From the NCBI GenBank assembly GCA_020634435.1, contig JACKBS010000008.1, forward strand, positions 434,001-498,000: DNA of 64,000 bases. Reading direction: 5' to 3'. Positions 31,863 to 40,600 of the stretch are shown piece by piece (the stretch's first letter is position 1; each line of letters opens with the position of its first letter). Made by a program: the position numbers and the translations under genes. The DNA comes from Ardenticatenaceae bacterium (GTDB taxonomy: Bacteria; Chloroflexota; Anaerolineae; Promineifilales; Promineifilaceae). Below the pieces are notes generated by a model. It was not told where the DNA came from. It saw nothing but the letters and a program-made list of their open reading frames with translations, and searched no databases.

Positions 31863-34475
31863 TTAATCGTTGAAGATAACAGGTAAACTAGCACCATAAC
31901 ATGGAAGAAAGACCTGTGCATCTACAGAAAGATATTGCCGGTAGGACAGAAAGATGTCGATGGTGATTTCGGCCGTTTCCGGCGCGGTTACTAAACTGCT
32001 GTCAATTGTGAGGCGCGGGAATTGAGGCTGCATTCCTTCCGTATCGGTTACAGAGAGCCAACTTATGGCGTTTACGTCGGCGCTGTTCATACGCCATTGG
32101 GCAGGCTGGGCCGAATTAATGCCTACGCCAATCGTGGCATCTTGCAGCTCATTGGAAAACAGACTTAATGGTGTGGCGCAGTTAAACCCGGCACTTGCCT
32201 GCCAGGGCCAAACGTAAACGTAAAAACCTGAATGGTCGGCTGTTATAGGAAATGGTTTTCCTTGCCAATAGGGTATGGTCAGCCCAATAGGTTCATAACT
32301 ATAGTATGTTCCACTGAGAGCAAACCAGTTCTGTCCTCCATCTTCCGAAAGATATAGTAATCTGTTTTTCACCTGTACGGCAATTGTTTGGTCTTGCGTA
32401 AAGTTTGGCGATATGGCAGCCGCCTCTTGATAATAGCTCAACTCGGTGCCCGAAACCTCTGTCCAACTGTTACCTGCATTTACCGATTTCCAAATGCCTC
32501 CACCACTTGTGCCACCATTTGTAGCAAAGATGATGTTATCTTGTTTAAATTCCGGGGATAGATTCATCATTAATTCGAGACCACCGGGTTTGTTTGGCGT
32601 TGTCCAACTCGTTCCCCCATCGTCACTGCGGGAAATGCCATCATTGTACAATGAGATAAACAAACGGTTGTCAGTTGGATATTCCGGTGCGACAGCAAAG
32701 CTGGTAATTGAAGATTTACTGGACAGCTGCTGCCAGGATTGACCATCATTTGGGGAACGATACAGGCCCTTATAATGATCGCTAATAAAGATTGTTTTGT
32801 CTTGAGGATAATTAGGCGAAAGTTTTAAATCAGGCTTTAGGCTGGCATCAATGGGCAAATTGCTGTTTAACAGTGTCCAGCTTTGCCCACCGTTGATAGA
32901 TTTGTATAGATTTGCAGTCAGAGTATATCCTTCACTCACCATCAGAATGATTGTTTGATCAGCCGAATAGTTTGGCGAAAGGGCAATTTTTATTGGTGCT
33001 AAGCGCGTTTCTTCAGGCAATGGTAGCATTTCCCAGCTAAAACCTAGATCAGTGGTTTTCCAAAGCGAATAGCCATAAACACCATCTACTTGACCTTCTC
33101 GAACCAGGAAGGCGGTTTCATCCGTTGAAAATTTAGATGATGTCGCCAAAGCAACCACCGCGGCATTTGGCACAGTTTCGGACCGAATATACCAGGTTGC
33201 ACCGTTATCTGTGGAACGAATCAGGCCATTAAATGCTCCCATGGAGATGTAAGGGGAACTGCTGATTTGGACGTAGATTGTTTTATTGTTGGTAAAGTCA
33301 GGGGAGAAGGCAAAATCAACCACATCGGAAACTAACCCTTGAAACGATTGGCCATTGTCCTGCGATCTGAACAAGGCGTAAAAAGTGTCACCGTTTGAAT
33401 TGACCGAAGCATTCATATAAAGCGTTTTATTGGTTCCGTAATTGGGATCCAGAGCAAAATCCTGGATGATGAAAGGCAAGAATGGTGACCAGTTAATACC
33501 ACTGTTAAAGCTTCGGTATACGCCATAACTTGTTAAAGCAAAGACGGTGTTGTCTGTGGCATATCCTGGCGAAAAGAACACTTCTTGGATGTAATTGCCG
33601 TAATTTAAGTCAAGGCCTGTGCTACGGTTGGCCCAATTTTGTCCACCATTTTCTGAATACAGAACACCGTTATAACCAATGGCCGCAATCATTTTTTGTG
33701 ACGCATTAAAGTTAGGTGCCAGAGCAAAATGAAGGGGCAATGTGGGAATGGGCACGCCCGTCCAGGTGTTGCCATCGTCTACCGAAAGCATCATTTTCCC
33801 TGGTGCATTACTACTGCCGCTGGATGCCGCGTAAATTTTTCTGTCAACTGAGTAGGTGGGTGAAAATTCAAGATGAACAATGCCGCCCGTCTTGCTTTGG
33901 GGCACGGCTGTCCAGGTGAGGCCCGCGTTTTTTGATATGTGGATGCCGGTCCAGGAACCCATTAAAACGTGATTTTGGTCGACCGGGGATGTGGCAATAG
34001 TGTCGATATCTGTTTCTTCAATTGCGTGCCAGGTAAATCCGTGGTTGTGGGAAACGGCCGTATCGCCACTAGTAAGTAAACTGGGGCCATACACAAATAC
34101 ATTGTCGTTTAGCCCTACGGCGATGTCGGTTGTTATGGGCATCAACGTGCTTTCAAAGTGACCCGTTGGGGCAAATGGCGATGGTGCCGTAGCGCTGACC
34201 GCTGATGACGCATCAGGCTGGGAATTTAGCTGATTGTTGGCATTTAAAAAGAGAGCCGCCGCAATAGTTTCAGGTGCTTCCCTCTGGAAAGTTTCTGGAG
34301 ACTGTGGTGGAGTGCTTGTGAGTTCTGTTAGGTTTACGGCTGTTGGGGCTAACGGCCGTAAACCCTCTTGCGTTTGGTTGGTGGCATACAGTTGCGAAGC
34401 CATCTGCAAGAAGACAAAAATAAACAGCAAAGAAGCTAAAACTTTTTTACTCGAAGCGGTTTTTGAAATGCTCAT
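31863..34475 (-). CDS. Secreted BNR/sortilin-type beta-propeller protein
   Basis: This encodes 870 residues. A signal peptide (VLASLLFIFVFLQMASQLYA) is followed by repeated BNR/Asp-box units with S-x-D-x-G-x-x-W (SVDDGNTWTGV, SENGGQNWANR, SRSDDGGTSWTTP, SEDGGQNWFAL and others), interleaved with F/SPNY-x-x-D-x-T-I/LF-x-x strands. This is the Vps10/sortilin or YCF48-like propeller. The protein ends LPVIFND, similar to the LPLV terminus of the Ig-like surface protein. No catalytic residues for sialidase are recognised. The coding region is visibly AT-richer than its neighbours, with only three near-copies of the genomic palindrome, all close to its ends. Confidence 0.88.
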   Translation of the reverse strand: MSISKTASSKKVLASLLFIFVFLQMASQLYATNQTQEGLRPLAPTAVNLTELTSTPPQSPETFQREAPETIAAALFLNANNQLNSQPDASSAVSATAPSPFAPTGHFESTLMPITTDIAVGLNDNVFVYGPSLLTSGDTAVSHNHGFTWHAIEETDIDTIATSPVDQNHVLMGSWTGIHISKNAGLTWTAVPQSKTGGIVHLEFSPTYSVDRKIYAASSGSSNAPGKMMLSVDDGNTWTGVPIPTLPLHFALAPNFNASQKMIAAIGYNGVLYSENGGQNWANRSTGLDLNYGNYIQEVFFSPGYATDNTVFALTSYGVYRSFNSGINWSPFLPFIIQDFALDPNYGTNKTLYMNASVNSNGDTFYALFRSQDNGQSFQGLVSDVVDFAFSPDFTNNKTIYVQISSSPYISMGAFNGLIRSTDNGATWYIRSETVPNAAVVALATSSKFSTDETAFLVREGQVDGVYGYSLWKTTDLGFSWEMLPLPEETRLAPIKIALSPNYSADQTIILMVSEGYTLTANLYKSINGGQSWTLLNSNLPIDASLKPDLKLSPNYPQDKTIFISDHYKGLYRSPNDGQSWQQLSSKSSITSFAVAPEYPTDNRLFISLYNDGISRSDDGGTSWTTPNKPGGLELMMNLSPEFKQDNIIFATNGGTSGGGIWKSVNAGNSWTEVSGTELSYYQEAAAISPNFTQDQTIAVQVKNRLLYLSEDGGQNWFALSGTYYSYEPIGLTIPYWQGKPFPITADHSGFYVYVWPWQASAGFNCATPLSLFSNELQDATIGVGINSAQPAQWRMNSADVNAISWLSVTDTEGMQPQFPRLTIDSSLVTAPETAEITIDIFLSYRQYLSVDAQVFLPCYGASLPVIFND

Positions 34476-34605
34476 GTACAAGGCTCACTTTTTAATTGTT
34501 GGGATTGGTTGGCAGAGACTTGGGAATTATAAAGTGGCAGGTTGTAAAAAATAGGTGAGTTCTGTCATGAAAAATAAATCCACTTTTAAAAGGTTTATTG
34601 TACGT
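34476..34605. other. Spacer between BNR protein and hydrolase
   Basis: A minus-strand TATAAT (34531-34526) about 50 bases before the BNR start is a possible -10 box. No convincing -35 was seen. Confidence 0.5.
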
Positions 34606-35781
34606 TCAATCCTGGGCTTTTAGCCAAACTGAGACATTTTGCATAACGCTTTGGGGCTGTGAAAACACGAGAAAATGGTCTTCATTCGGGTAAATAATGG
34701 AGATCACCTCAATGTTGGCCTGCTGCATGGCGGCGATACGTTGCTCAACATAGGTGAGGGGAATGCGATTATCTGCTTCACCAGAAATGACCAGCACCGG
34801 GCGGTTGCCCCACGCTGCTTTAAAGGCAGCGCTGTCTACAATTTCTGTGGCCATGACCGGAGAGAGGAAAATGAGCCCACGAAACTGTTTTGGCGCAAGG
34901 TTGGCTAAGTAGGAAACTCCAAGCCCCCCATTGGATAGTCCAGCCAGGTAGAGGCGGTTCTCATCAATGTTGGCAACTTGTTTGGCATCCTCAATGAATT
35001 GTAACACGCTGGCCGCGCCTGCTTCATCCCAATTGCCAAAGCCATAGCTGGGGGCGATAATGACATAGCCGTCGGACTCAGCCAGTTTAGACCAGAGCCA
35101 GGTGTACGCTTTAAAGTTGCCCGCGCTGCCGTGCAGAAAGACGATGGCTGGCAGCGGTGCTGCCCCGGCATTTTGCGGCACGTACAGGTAATAATGCCCA
35201 ATGTCAAACGGCCGTCCCCACAATTCATCATACGCCAGGTTCATCGCCGAGCCTAATTTATGAAAGTTTGGGTCTTGTTCCATCTCCCGGTAAATGCCCA
35301 TGGTGATGGGCGAAACGCGGCGCGATTGCTCTACCGTGAGCAGCGGATCGACGTAGGGCATCAGCGTAAAACCCAGGTTGACCTGTTCGCTTTCGGGCAC
35401 AAGGTTGGTGAGGGAAAAACGGCCGTATTGCCCACCATCCACAAACCGATGCTGTACTGGAGAGTTTTCGCCAGGATTGCCCGATGGCGCTTGCAGCAAA
35501 ACGGCCGTACTCAATGCCCCCATTGCCAGAATGGTGAGGCCCAACAGGCCGCGGACAAAAACGGTTTTGCTTCTTTGTTGAATAAACCAGAAAAAGGGGA
35601 GCAGCAGCGACAACAGTCCAAGGGTAGCCAACATGGTGCCAATGGCCGTTTGTGCATGAATCAGCAACCAGGCAGACAGCGGCCCTACCAGCAAAAACAA
35701 GCCGCCGTATAGACCAAGAACGAAAAGTCTACACAGCCAGCTGCTGCAAAATGGCTTCGAGTTCGGCGGGGAGGTCGGCAT
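34606..35781 (-). CDS. Membrane-anchored alpha/beta hydrolase
   Basis: This encodes 391 residues. Three hydrophobic helices occupy 15-95 (LFVLGLYGGLFLLVGPLSAWLLI and following). The hydrolase domain follows: oxyanion region FLHGSAGNFKAY, nucleophile elbow GLSNGG (Ser), acid in GEADNRIPLTYVE, and His in NEDHFLVF. Such esterase-like enzymes act on lipids, polyesters or similar; the substrate is unknown. The ATG at 35781 overlaps the 3' end of rluD by 53 bases in another frame. No later ATG precedes the first helix. Confidence 0.8.
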   Translation of the reverse strand: MPTSPPNSKPFCSSWLCRLFVLGLYGGLFLLVGPLSAWLLIHAQTAIGTMLATLGLLSLLLPFFWFIQQRSKTVFVRGLLGLTILAMGALSTAVLLQAPSGNPGENSPVQHRFVDGGQYGRFSLTNLVPESEQVNLGFTLMPYVDPLLTVEQSRRVSPITMGIYREMEQDPNFHKLGSAMNLAYDELWGRPFDIGHYYLYVPQNAGAAPLPAIVFLHGSAGNFKAYTWLWSKLAESDGYVIIAPSYGFGNWDEAGAASVLQFIEDAKQVANIDENRLYLAGLSNGGLGVSYLANLAPKQFRGLIFLSPVMATEIVDSAAFKAAWGNRPVLVISGEADNRIPLTYVEQRIAAMQQANIEVISIIYPNEDHFLVFSQPQSVMQNVSVWLKAQD

Positions 35782-36652
35782 GGAGGGTGATCTCCTCGTT
35801 GTCAGACGGCCGTTTCACCTTCAGTACCGCCGCATGTAAAAAGTGACGGCCCAGATGAATGGTGGGCTTGCGACGGCCGTATACCTTGTCGCCCACAATC
35901 GGGAAGCCGATGTAGGCCAGGTGGACGCGAATTTGGTGGGTGCGCCCGGTGAACAGCTCGCAGCGCAGCAGCGTGTAATCGTCGTAGCCAGTGATGGTAG
36001 TGTACTGCGTCTGCGCCGGGCGGCTGTGCGCCGATGCGCCAAATGGGATCACGGCCATTTTTTTGCGCTGGCGCGGATCGCGACCAATCGGGGCATCGAT
36101 CATGGCTGTGGGCGGTTGCACCTGCCCTTCAACCAGGGCTATGTATTGCTTGCCCACGGTGCGGTCCTTAAACTGGGCCTGCAAATGGCGCAGCGCCTGT
36201 TCGTTTTTGGCAATGACAATGAGGCCCGACGTTTCTTTGTCCAGCCGGTGCACAATGCCGGGCCGCTTTTCGCCGCCGATGCCGGGCAGGTCTGGACAGT
36301 GCGCCAGGATCGCGTTTACCAGGGTGCCCTGGCTGTGCCCCACGGCGGGGTGCACAACCATGCCCGCTGGTTTGTTGATGACCAGCATGTCTTCGTCTTC
36401 GTAGCGAATGTCCAACGGGATGGCTTCGGGGATTAGCTCCGTCTCTTCCGGTTCGGGCAGATTAACGGTGACTTCCTCGCCTCCTTCCAGCCGCAGATTG
36501 GCTTTGGCGGGACGGCCGTTTACCAAAATCTGCCCCTCTTTCAACAAACGCTGAATTTGGGTGCGCGACAGGTCCGGCAGGCGCTCCGTGAGCACTTTAT
36601 CCAGCCGTTCGCCCGGCGTATCGAGACGCAAAGTTTGTTGGCTGTTACTCAT
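35729..36652 (-). CDS. rluD: Large-subunit rRNA pseudouridine synthase, RluD type
   Basis: This 307-residue protein has an S4 RNA-binding domain (ERLDKVLTERLPDLSRTQIQRLL, about 13-35) and the RluA-family catalytic core with HRLDKETSGLIVIAKN (catalytic Asp). It modifies U1911/1915/1917-type positions in 23S rRNA if a true RluD. The start overlaps lspA by 8 bases, so both are translated from one mRNA. Confidence 0.93.
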   Translation of the reverse strand: MSNSQQTLRLDTPGERLDKVLTERLPDLSRTQIQRLLKEGQILVNGRPAKANLRLEGGEEVTVNLPEPEETELIPEAIPLDIRYEDEDMLVINKPAGMVVHPAVGHSQGTLVNAILAHCPDLPGIGGEKRPGIVHRLDKETSGLIVIAKNEQALRHLQAQFKDRTVGKQYIALVEGQVQPPTAMIDAPIGRDPRQRKKMAVIPFGASAHSRPAQTQYTTITGYDDYTLLRCELFTGRTHQIRVHLAYIGFPIVGDKVYGRRKPTIHLGRHFLHAAVLKVKRPSDNEEITLHADLPAELEAILQQLAV

Positions 36653-37307
36653 GGCTGGGGTCTGGTTGGGGAGAAACGGCCGTTTCCAGCAACGGTTCTT
36701 CTAAAGCAGTTTCTTCGAGAAGTGGCGCTTCCTCGTCATGATCGGCTTCGTGTTGTCGCGCCTTTAGCTCGCGCGATTCCTGGAATACCAGATAGCCCAA
36801 AATGACGGCCCCGGTGATGATAGACAGGTCGGCCAGATTGAAGATGTACCACGGGCCGATGTCTACAAAATCGGTAACGTGGCCAATGCGAAAGCGGTCA
36901 ATCATGTTGCCCAGCGCACCGCCCATTTGCAGCCCCAGCGCCAGCCGCAGCAGCCGCTGGTTGCCGGGCAGCACAAAGTTGTAATAAATAATGCCCAGGC
37001 TCACAAGGATGGCAACGTAGCGGAAAAGAGTGCCGCCGCCAGAAAACAGGCCAAATGTTGCGCCGGTATTGTAGATGTGGAAGATGCGAAAGACCGATTC
37101 CAGGCTGGGAATCGGCGCGTACACTTCAAACAGGTCCAGATTGGTTTCCACCAGGTATTTGCTGTATTGGTCAATGCCAATGGCCAGCAGCGCCACTACA
37201 AACAAAATGAGTTGTTCAGAGAGCGTAGCAGGTGTACGTTCGGGATGTTCAGGCTGAGAAACGGCCGTTTCAACTTCGGCTGTTGGGATGATTTCGGGTT
37301 CGTTCAT
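36645..37307 (-). CDS. lspA: Lipoprotein signal peptidase
   Basis: This encodes 220 residues, longer than usual (about 160) because of an N-terminal acidic/Pro-rich leader of about 35 residues and a C-terminal Glu-rich tail of about 30. The four-helix core shows NTGATFGLF, GGALGNMIDRFRIGHVTDFVDI with both catalytic Asp residues (GNMID and VTDF). It removes signal peptides from lipoproteins at the membrane. The lspA-rluD order is common in bacteria. Confidence 0.93.
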   Translation of the reverse strand: MNEPEIIPTAEVETAVSQPEHPERTPATLSEQLILFVVALLAIGIDQYSKYLVETNLDLFEVYAPIPSLESVFRIFHIYNTGATFGLFSGGGTLFRYVAILVSLGIIYYNFVLPGNQRLLRLALGLQMGGALGNMIDRFRIGHVTDFVDIGPWYIFNLADLSIITGAVILGYLVFQESRELKARQHEADHDEEAPLLEETALEEPLLETAVSPQPDPSHE

Positions 37308-37330
37308 AGGTGCATTTTACCAACCGCCCC

Positions 37331-38062
37331 TCAAGTTTGCGAGTTGAGTTCGGTTAACGGGGCCGTTGAATCTGGTGTGTTTATGGTTTTCTCAGCAATA
37401 AAAACGGTGGCAACGCTGCGCCGCAGTTGAATGGATTTGATGTGCAGCTGAAACCCGGCGGCCACAAACCGTTGCCGAAAGGGTTCCCACAAATCGGGGT
37501 GGGGCCAATGGGCGGCCTCATCCACGCTAAACGCACCATCCCGCTGCCCGGTGATGCGAAACAGCCAGTCGATCAACCGGTGCAGGCCGCTGCGCCCGGT
37601 GAGATGCCCTTCCGGAACAACGATGAGACGGCCGTTCCCCACCAGCACGCGATGTACCGAGGCCAATGTTTGCGAATCAACGATGTATTCGGTAGGGAAA
37701 GTTGCCAGGATGGTGTTGAAAACGGCCGTTGGTAGGGGTAGTGCCTGTGCCTGGGCTCGGATAAGGTTGGCGGGCAGCATCTGCTTTTGCAGCCTGCGGC
37801 GCGCCTGCCGCCCCATAAACGGCGACAAATCGACGCCAAAGACCCTATGCCCGGCTCGTTGCAAATCGACCAGCAGGTGCCCCGGCCCGTGGCCAAGCTC
37901 TAGCACCATCGGTCCCTGTATAAACGGCCGTGCCGCTTTCTGCCACTGCCGCCATTCGCCCAGCGATACGACCCAGCTCACCAGATCGTAAGTCCAGGCC
38001 AGCTCGTAATATAGCAGCCGAAAGCCAAAGCGCAGTAGACCAACCCAAATATTCTTTACCAT
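37331..38062 (-). CDS. SAM-dependent methyltransferase
   Basis: This encodes 243 residues with motif I VLELGHGPGHLLVDLQ, HRVFGVDLSPFM, and FNTILATFPTEYIVD (post-I). YYELAWTYDLVSWVVS at the N-terminus resembles UbiE/menaquinone-type enzymes, but GHGPGH in place of GTGTG is unusual and the substrate cannot be named. The IS element with its flanking repeat lies only about 50 bases upstream and probably sits in its promoter region. Confidence 0.83.
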   Translation of the reverse strand: MVKNIWVGLLRFGFRLLYYELAWTYDLVSWVVSLGEWRQWQKAARPFIQGPMVLELGHGPGHLLVDLQRAGHRVFGVDLSPFMGRQARRRLQKQMLPANLIRAQAQALPLPTAVFNTILATFPTEYIVDSQTLASVHRVLVGNGRLIVVPEGHLTGRSGLHRLIDWLFRITGQRDGAFSVDEAAHWPHPDLWEPFRQRFVAAGFQLHIKSIQLRRSVATVFIAEKTINTPDSTAPLTELNSQT

Positions 38063-38096
38063 AAAAACCCGATTTACCAACTTTGCAGTTTTTGGC

Positions 38097-38114
38097 TGTC
38101 ATTCCCGCGCAGGC
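38097..38114. repeat. Left half of a REP-like element split by an IS
   Basis: TGTCATTCCCGCGCAGGC, left part of the repeat intact at 5105-5172. The continuation (GCGCAGGCGGGAATC to TGACA) lies at 39077-39135 across the IS. Confidence 0.85.
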
Positions 38115-39076
38115 TGCTCTGTTGAAAACATCCAAAACAAAGCAAAAGATGCTTACGGGATTAACTGATCTAAAGCAAAATTAATGATGCAGATTGTAAA
38201 CCAACATCTTAATCGCTGGCTCACGCCGTTGCAGATAGTATTTGCGTGCCCGAATGGCGTCACCAAACTTGCGTTTGATGACCGAGATGACGGTTTCGAC
38301 CTTCCAGCGCTGCCCAAAGAGTCCATCCAGTCGGGCTACGGCAACCAAGTCAGCGCGTGCTTGGCGCAAGGGCGAGGCAATCGACCGCTTCGGACCCGTG
38401 CGACGGGGCGGTATGAGGTCATCAGGTCGTACCGACTTCACATCAAAGCCACCATCAGCCAACAAAACCCATTGACCAGAACGCATAAACGGCCGTACCG
38501 CACGCCGCATCGTTTCCAATTTACTACCATCATGCCCCGGCCCATACGATTGACTCCGTCCCAAAATGAACAGGGTGTTCAGACCAACCCCATAGAATCC
38601 TTTCCAATATTGGGTGATCTTCCAGCCGCGTCGGTTGATATAGTAATCACTGGCTTGAGTCAGCTGAAACCCAGTCGCGTCAATCGCGACTGCTTCCTCC
38701 TCAATGCCCAACTCTGTCAACAAGCTGACATTCATGCGATCGATCTGGGCCAGCGTCAACAATCGAGCCGCTGCCCGCGCCAGTGCCGAGTACGTGGGCA
38801 CATCCTTGAGTCCCAGTTCCTTGACCACCGCATCACTAGCCAGCAGCCACTCTTCCATATCCCGATAACTCAATCTCAGCCGATGCATCAACAAAATGCA
38901 GGTAACCAACTGCGGCTGCGTATACTTGCGCGGGCTTTTGGGATGGGAATAAGGAGCAAATTCTTTTTGTGCCAGGTTGTGGGCCATGCGAGCAAAGGTC
39001 ACAAACTGGCTTTCACGCCGATTTTTCTTAGCCATATCATCATTATCGCCGTTCTTACCATCTTTTCAACAGTGCA
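38115..39076 (-). mobile_element. Intact IS5-like insertion sequence (962 bp)
   Basis: Terminal inverted repeats are TGCTCTGTTGAAAA (38115-38128) and, at the right end (39063-39076), its complement with one mismatch. An 8-bp target duplication GCGCAGGC flanks it (38107-38114 and 39077-39084). One transposase gene fills it. Length and 8-bp duplication match the ISH1 group of IS5; group assignment is inference. Confidence 0.92.
38181..39035 (-). CDS. DDE transposase of the IS at 38115-39076
   Basis: This 284-residue intact transposase has an N-terminal helical region (SPRKYTQPQLVTCILLMHRLRLSYRDMEEWL), first Asp in AVAIDATGFQ, second Asp in VLLADGGFDVKS and Glu in QRWKVETVISVIKRKFG (the R-x3-E-x6-K signature of IS4/IS5-type enzymes). 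No stop or frameshift interrupts it, so the element may still move. Confidence 0.93.
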   Translation of the reverse strand: MAKKNRRESQFVTFARMAHNLAQKEFAPYSHPKSPRKYTQPQLVTCILLMHRLRLSYRDMEEWLLASDAVVKELGLKDVPTYSALARAAARLLTLAQIDRMNVSLLTELGIEEEAVAIDATGFQLTQASDYYINRRGWKITQYWKGFYGVGLNTLFILGRSQSYGPGHDGSKLETMRRAVRPFMRSGQWVLLADGGFDVKSVRPDDLIPPRRTGPKRSIASPLRQARADLVAVARLDGLFGQRWKVETVISVIKRKFGDAIRARKYYLQRREPAIKMLVYNLHH

Positions 39077-39135
39077 GCGCAGGCGGGAATCTACACTGGT
39101 GCACAGAATGGATACCCGCTTTTGCGGATATGACA
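39077..39135. repeat. Right half of the split REP-like element
   Basis: It starts with the duplicated GCGCAGGC, continues GGGAATC and ends with the ATACCCGC-x-GCGGATAT hairpin and TGACA. Confidence 0.85.
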
Positions 39136-39148
39136 TTGCCTTTGGTTA

Positions 39149-39295
39149 GTAGAGACGTTGCATTTGTGAATTAAAAAATTAATCAGGTAATGAGCTCCGG
39201 TCGGTCTCCTGACCGTGCCGGCTGGTGGCGCAGTCAGGAGACCGGCCACAGCGTAACGGGTTTATTTTCTTAAACTGCAATTGCAACATCTCTAC
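39149..39295. repeat. MITE-like element with GTAGAGACGTTGCA ends
   Basis: Terminal arms GTAGAGACGTTGCA (39149-39162) and TGCAACATCTCTAC (39282-39295) pair with one mismatch. Inside, GGTCTCCTGAC and GTCAGGAGACC form a second inverted repeat. There is no open frame. This is a 147-base non-coding element upstream of the phosphofructokinase gene. Confidence 0.8.
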
Positions 39296-39410
39296 GTGGT
39301 GTGTCATTCGTCTATTCGTCACATTCGTGATTCATCCCGCCGGATGCCGGATGCGGCGACCGATTGTATACTTGAACTGTTCATTGACGAAACCAGGAAA
39401 GGATTGGTTC

Positions 39411-40511
39411 ATGGAAATTAAACGAATCGGCATCAACACAGGTGGCGGCGATGCGCCGGGCCTGAACGCCGTAATCCGGGCCATTGTGCTGGCGGCCGTG
39501 CAGCGCGGCTGGGAATGTGTTGGCATCCGTGATGGCTACAATGGCCTGCTCATGCCCGAAAAATATCCCGAAGGCGGGCTGATGCCGTTGACCCCCGATA
39601 CTGTGCGCGGCATAACTCACTTGGGCGGTACGATTTTGGGCACCACCAACCGAGGCAATCCACTGGCCTATCCGGTGCTGGGCGAAGATGGTCAGTACCA
39701 AATCATTGATCGTTCTGATGAACTGTTGGATGCCTTTGCGGAGCAGAAGCTGGATGCGCTCATTGCCATTGGCGGCGATGGCTCGTTGAGCATTGCCGGA
39801 GCGCTGGCCGAAAAAGGGCTGCGCGTGGTGGGCGTGCCCAAGACCATCGACAATGACTTGGAACACACGGTAGCCACTTTTGGCTTTAATTCGGCCGTTT
39901 ATTTTGCCACCGAATGCATTGACCGATTGCACACAACGGCCGCTTCTCACCACCGCATTATGGTTGTGGAGGTGATGGGTCGCTATGCGGGCTGGATTGC
40001 GTTGGATGCCGGTGTTGCCGGGACGGCAGATGCAATTTTGCTGCCAGAAATTCCCTACGATATCAACAAGGTGGCGGCCAAAATTCAGGAGCGCGATGCG
40101 CACAATCGTCACTTCTCCATTGTGGTTGTGGCAGAAGGTGCGCATCCCATCGGTGGCGATGTCTCCATTATTGGGCAGAGCGTGGGGCAGGCGGAACGAT
40201 TGGGCGGTATTGGCAATAAGGTTGGCGCTGCCCTGGAGGCGTTGACAGGCAAAGAAACCCGCGTGGTGGTGTTGGGGCATTTGCTGCGTGGCGGCGGGCC
40301 TACCGCCTTCGATCGGCTACTGTCGTTGCGTTTTGGGGCCGCGGCCGTCCGCGCCCTCTCTGAAGGGGAATCGGGCATCATGGTGGCGCTGGATCCGCCG
40401 ACGGTAAATTATGTGCCGCTCAAAGAGGTATCTGGCCGGATGAAGCGGGTGCCGCTGGATTGTGACACTATTCTCACCGGTCGCGACTTAGGCATTTCTT
40501 TCGGCGACTAA
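39411..40511 (+). CDS. pfkA: 6-phosphofructokinase, ATP-type active site with PPi-type lysine
   Basis: This 366-residue phosphofructokinase phosphorylates fructose-6-phosphate in glycolysis. Motifs: GGGDAPGLNAVIR at the N-terminus, IGGDGSLSIAGAL (the Gly that favours ATP as donor) and PKTIDNDLE (the Lys typical of PPi enzymes and of actinomycete-type ATP enzymes), then VEVMGRYAGWIAL and a GHLLRGGGPTAFDRLL. The Gly/Lys combination places it with group III ATP-PFKs as far as I recall. GGAAAGGA precedes ATG 39411; a longer start would run through the MITE. Confidence 0.92.
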   Translation: MEIKRIGINTGGGDAPGLNAVIRAIVLAAVQRGWECVGIRDGYNGLLMPEKYPEGGLMPLTPDTVRGITHLGGTILGTTNRGNPLAYPVLGEDGQYQIIDRSDELLDAFAEQKLDALIAIGGDGSLSIAGALAEKGLRVVGVPKTIDNDLEHTVATFGFNSAVYFATECIDRLHTTAASHHRIMVVEVMGRYAGWIALDAGVAGTADAILLPEIPYDINKVAAKIQERDAHNRHFSIVVVAEGAHPIGGDVSIIGQSVGQAERLGGIGNKVGAALEALTGKETRVVVLGHLLRGGGPTAFDRLLSLRFGAAAVRALSEGESGIMVALDPPTVNYVPLKEVSGRMKRVPLDCDTILTGRDLGISFGD

Positions 40512-40528
40512 ATTTTTGGAGTTCACTC

Positions 40529-40590
40529 ATTCGCAGCGACGAAGCCGCGCCGCTTAGCGCCGCCTATTTGCTTTGCGAATTTTGCTTTTG
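40529..40590 (+). terminator. Possible terminator after the phosphofructokinase gene
   Basis: ATTCGCA (40529-40535) and TGCGAAT (40574-40580) pair across a GC-rich inner region and are followed by TTTGCTTTT. The loop is long, so support is moderate. Confidence 0.5.
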
Positions 40591-40600
40591 GGATTGTTTT

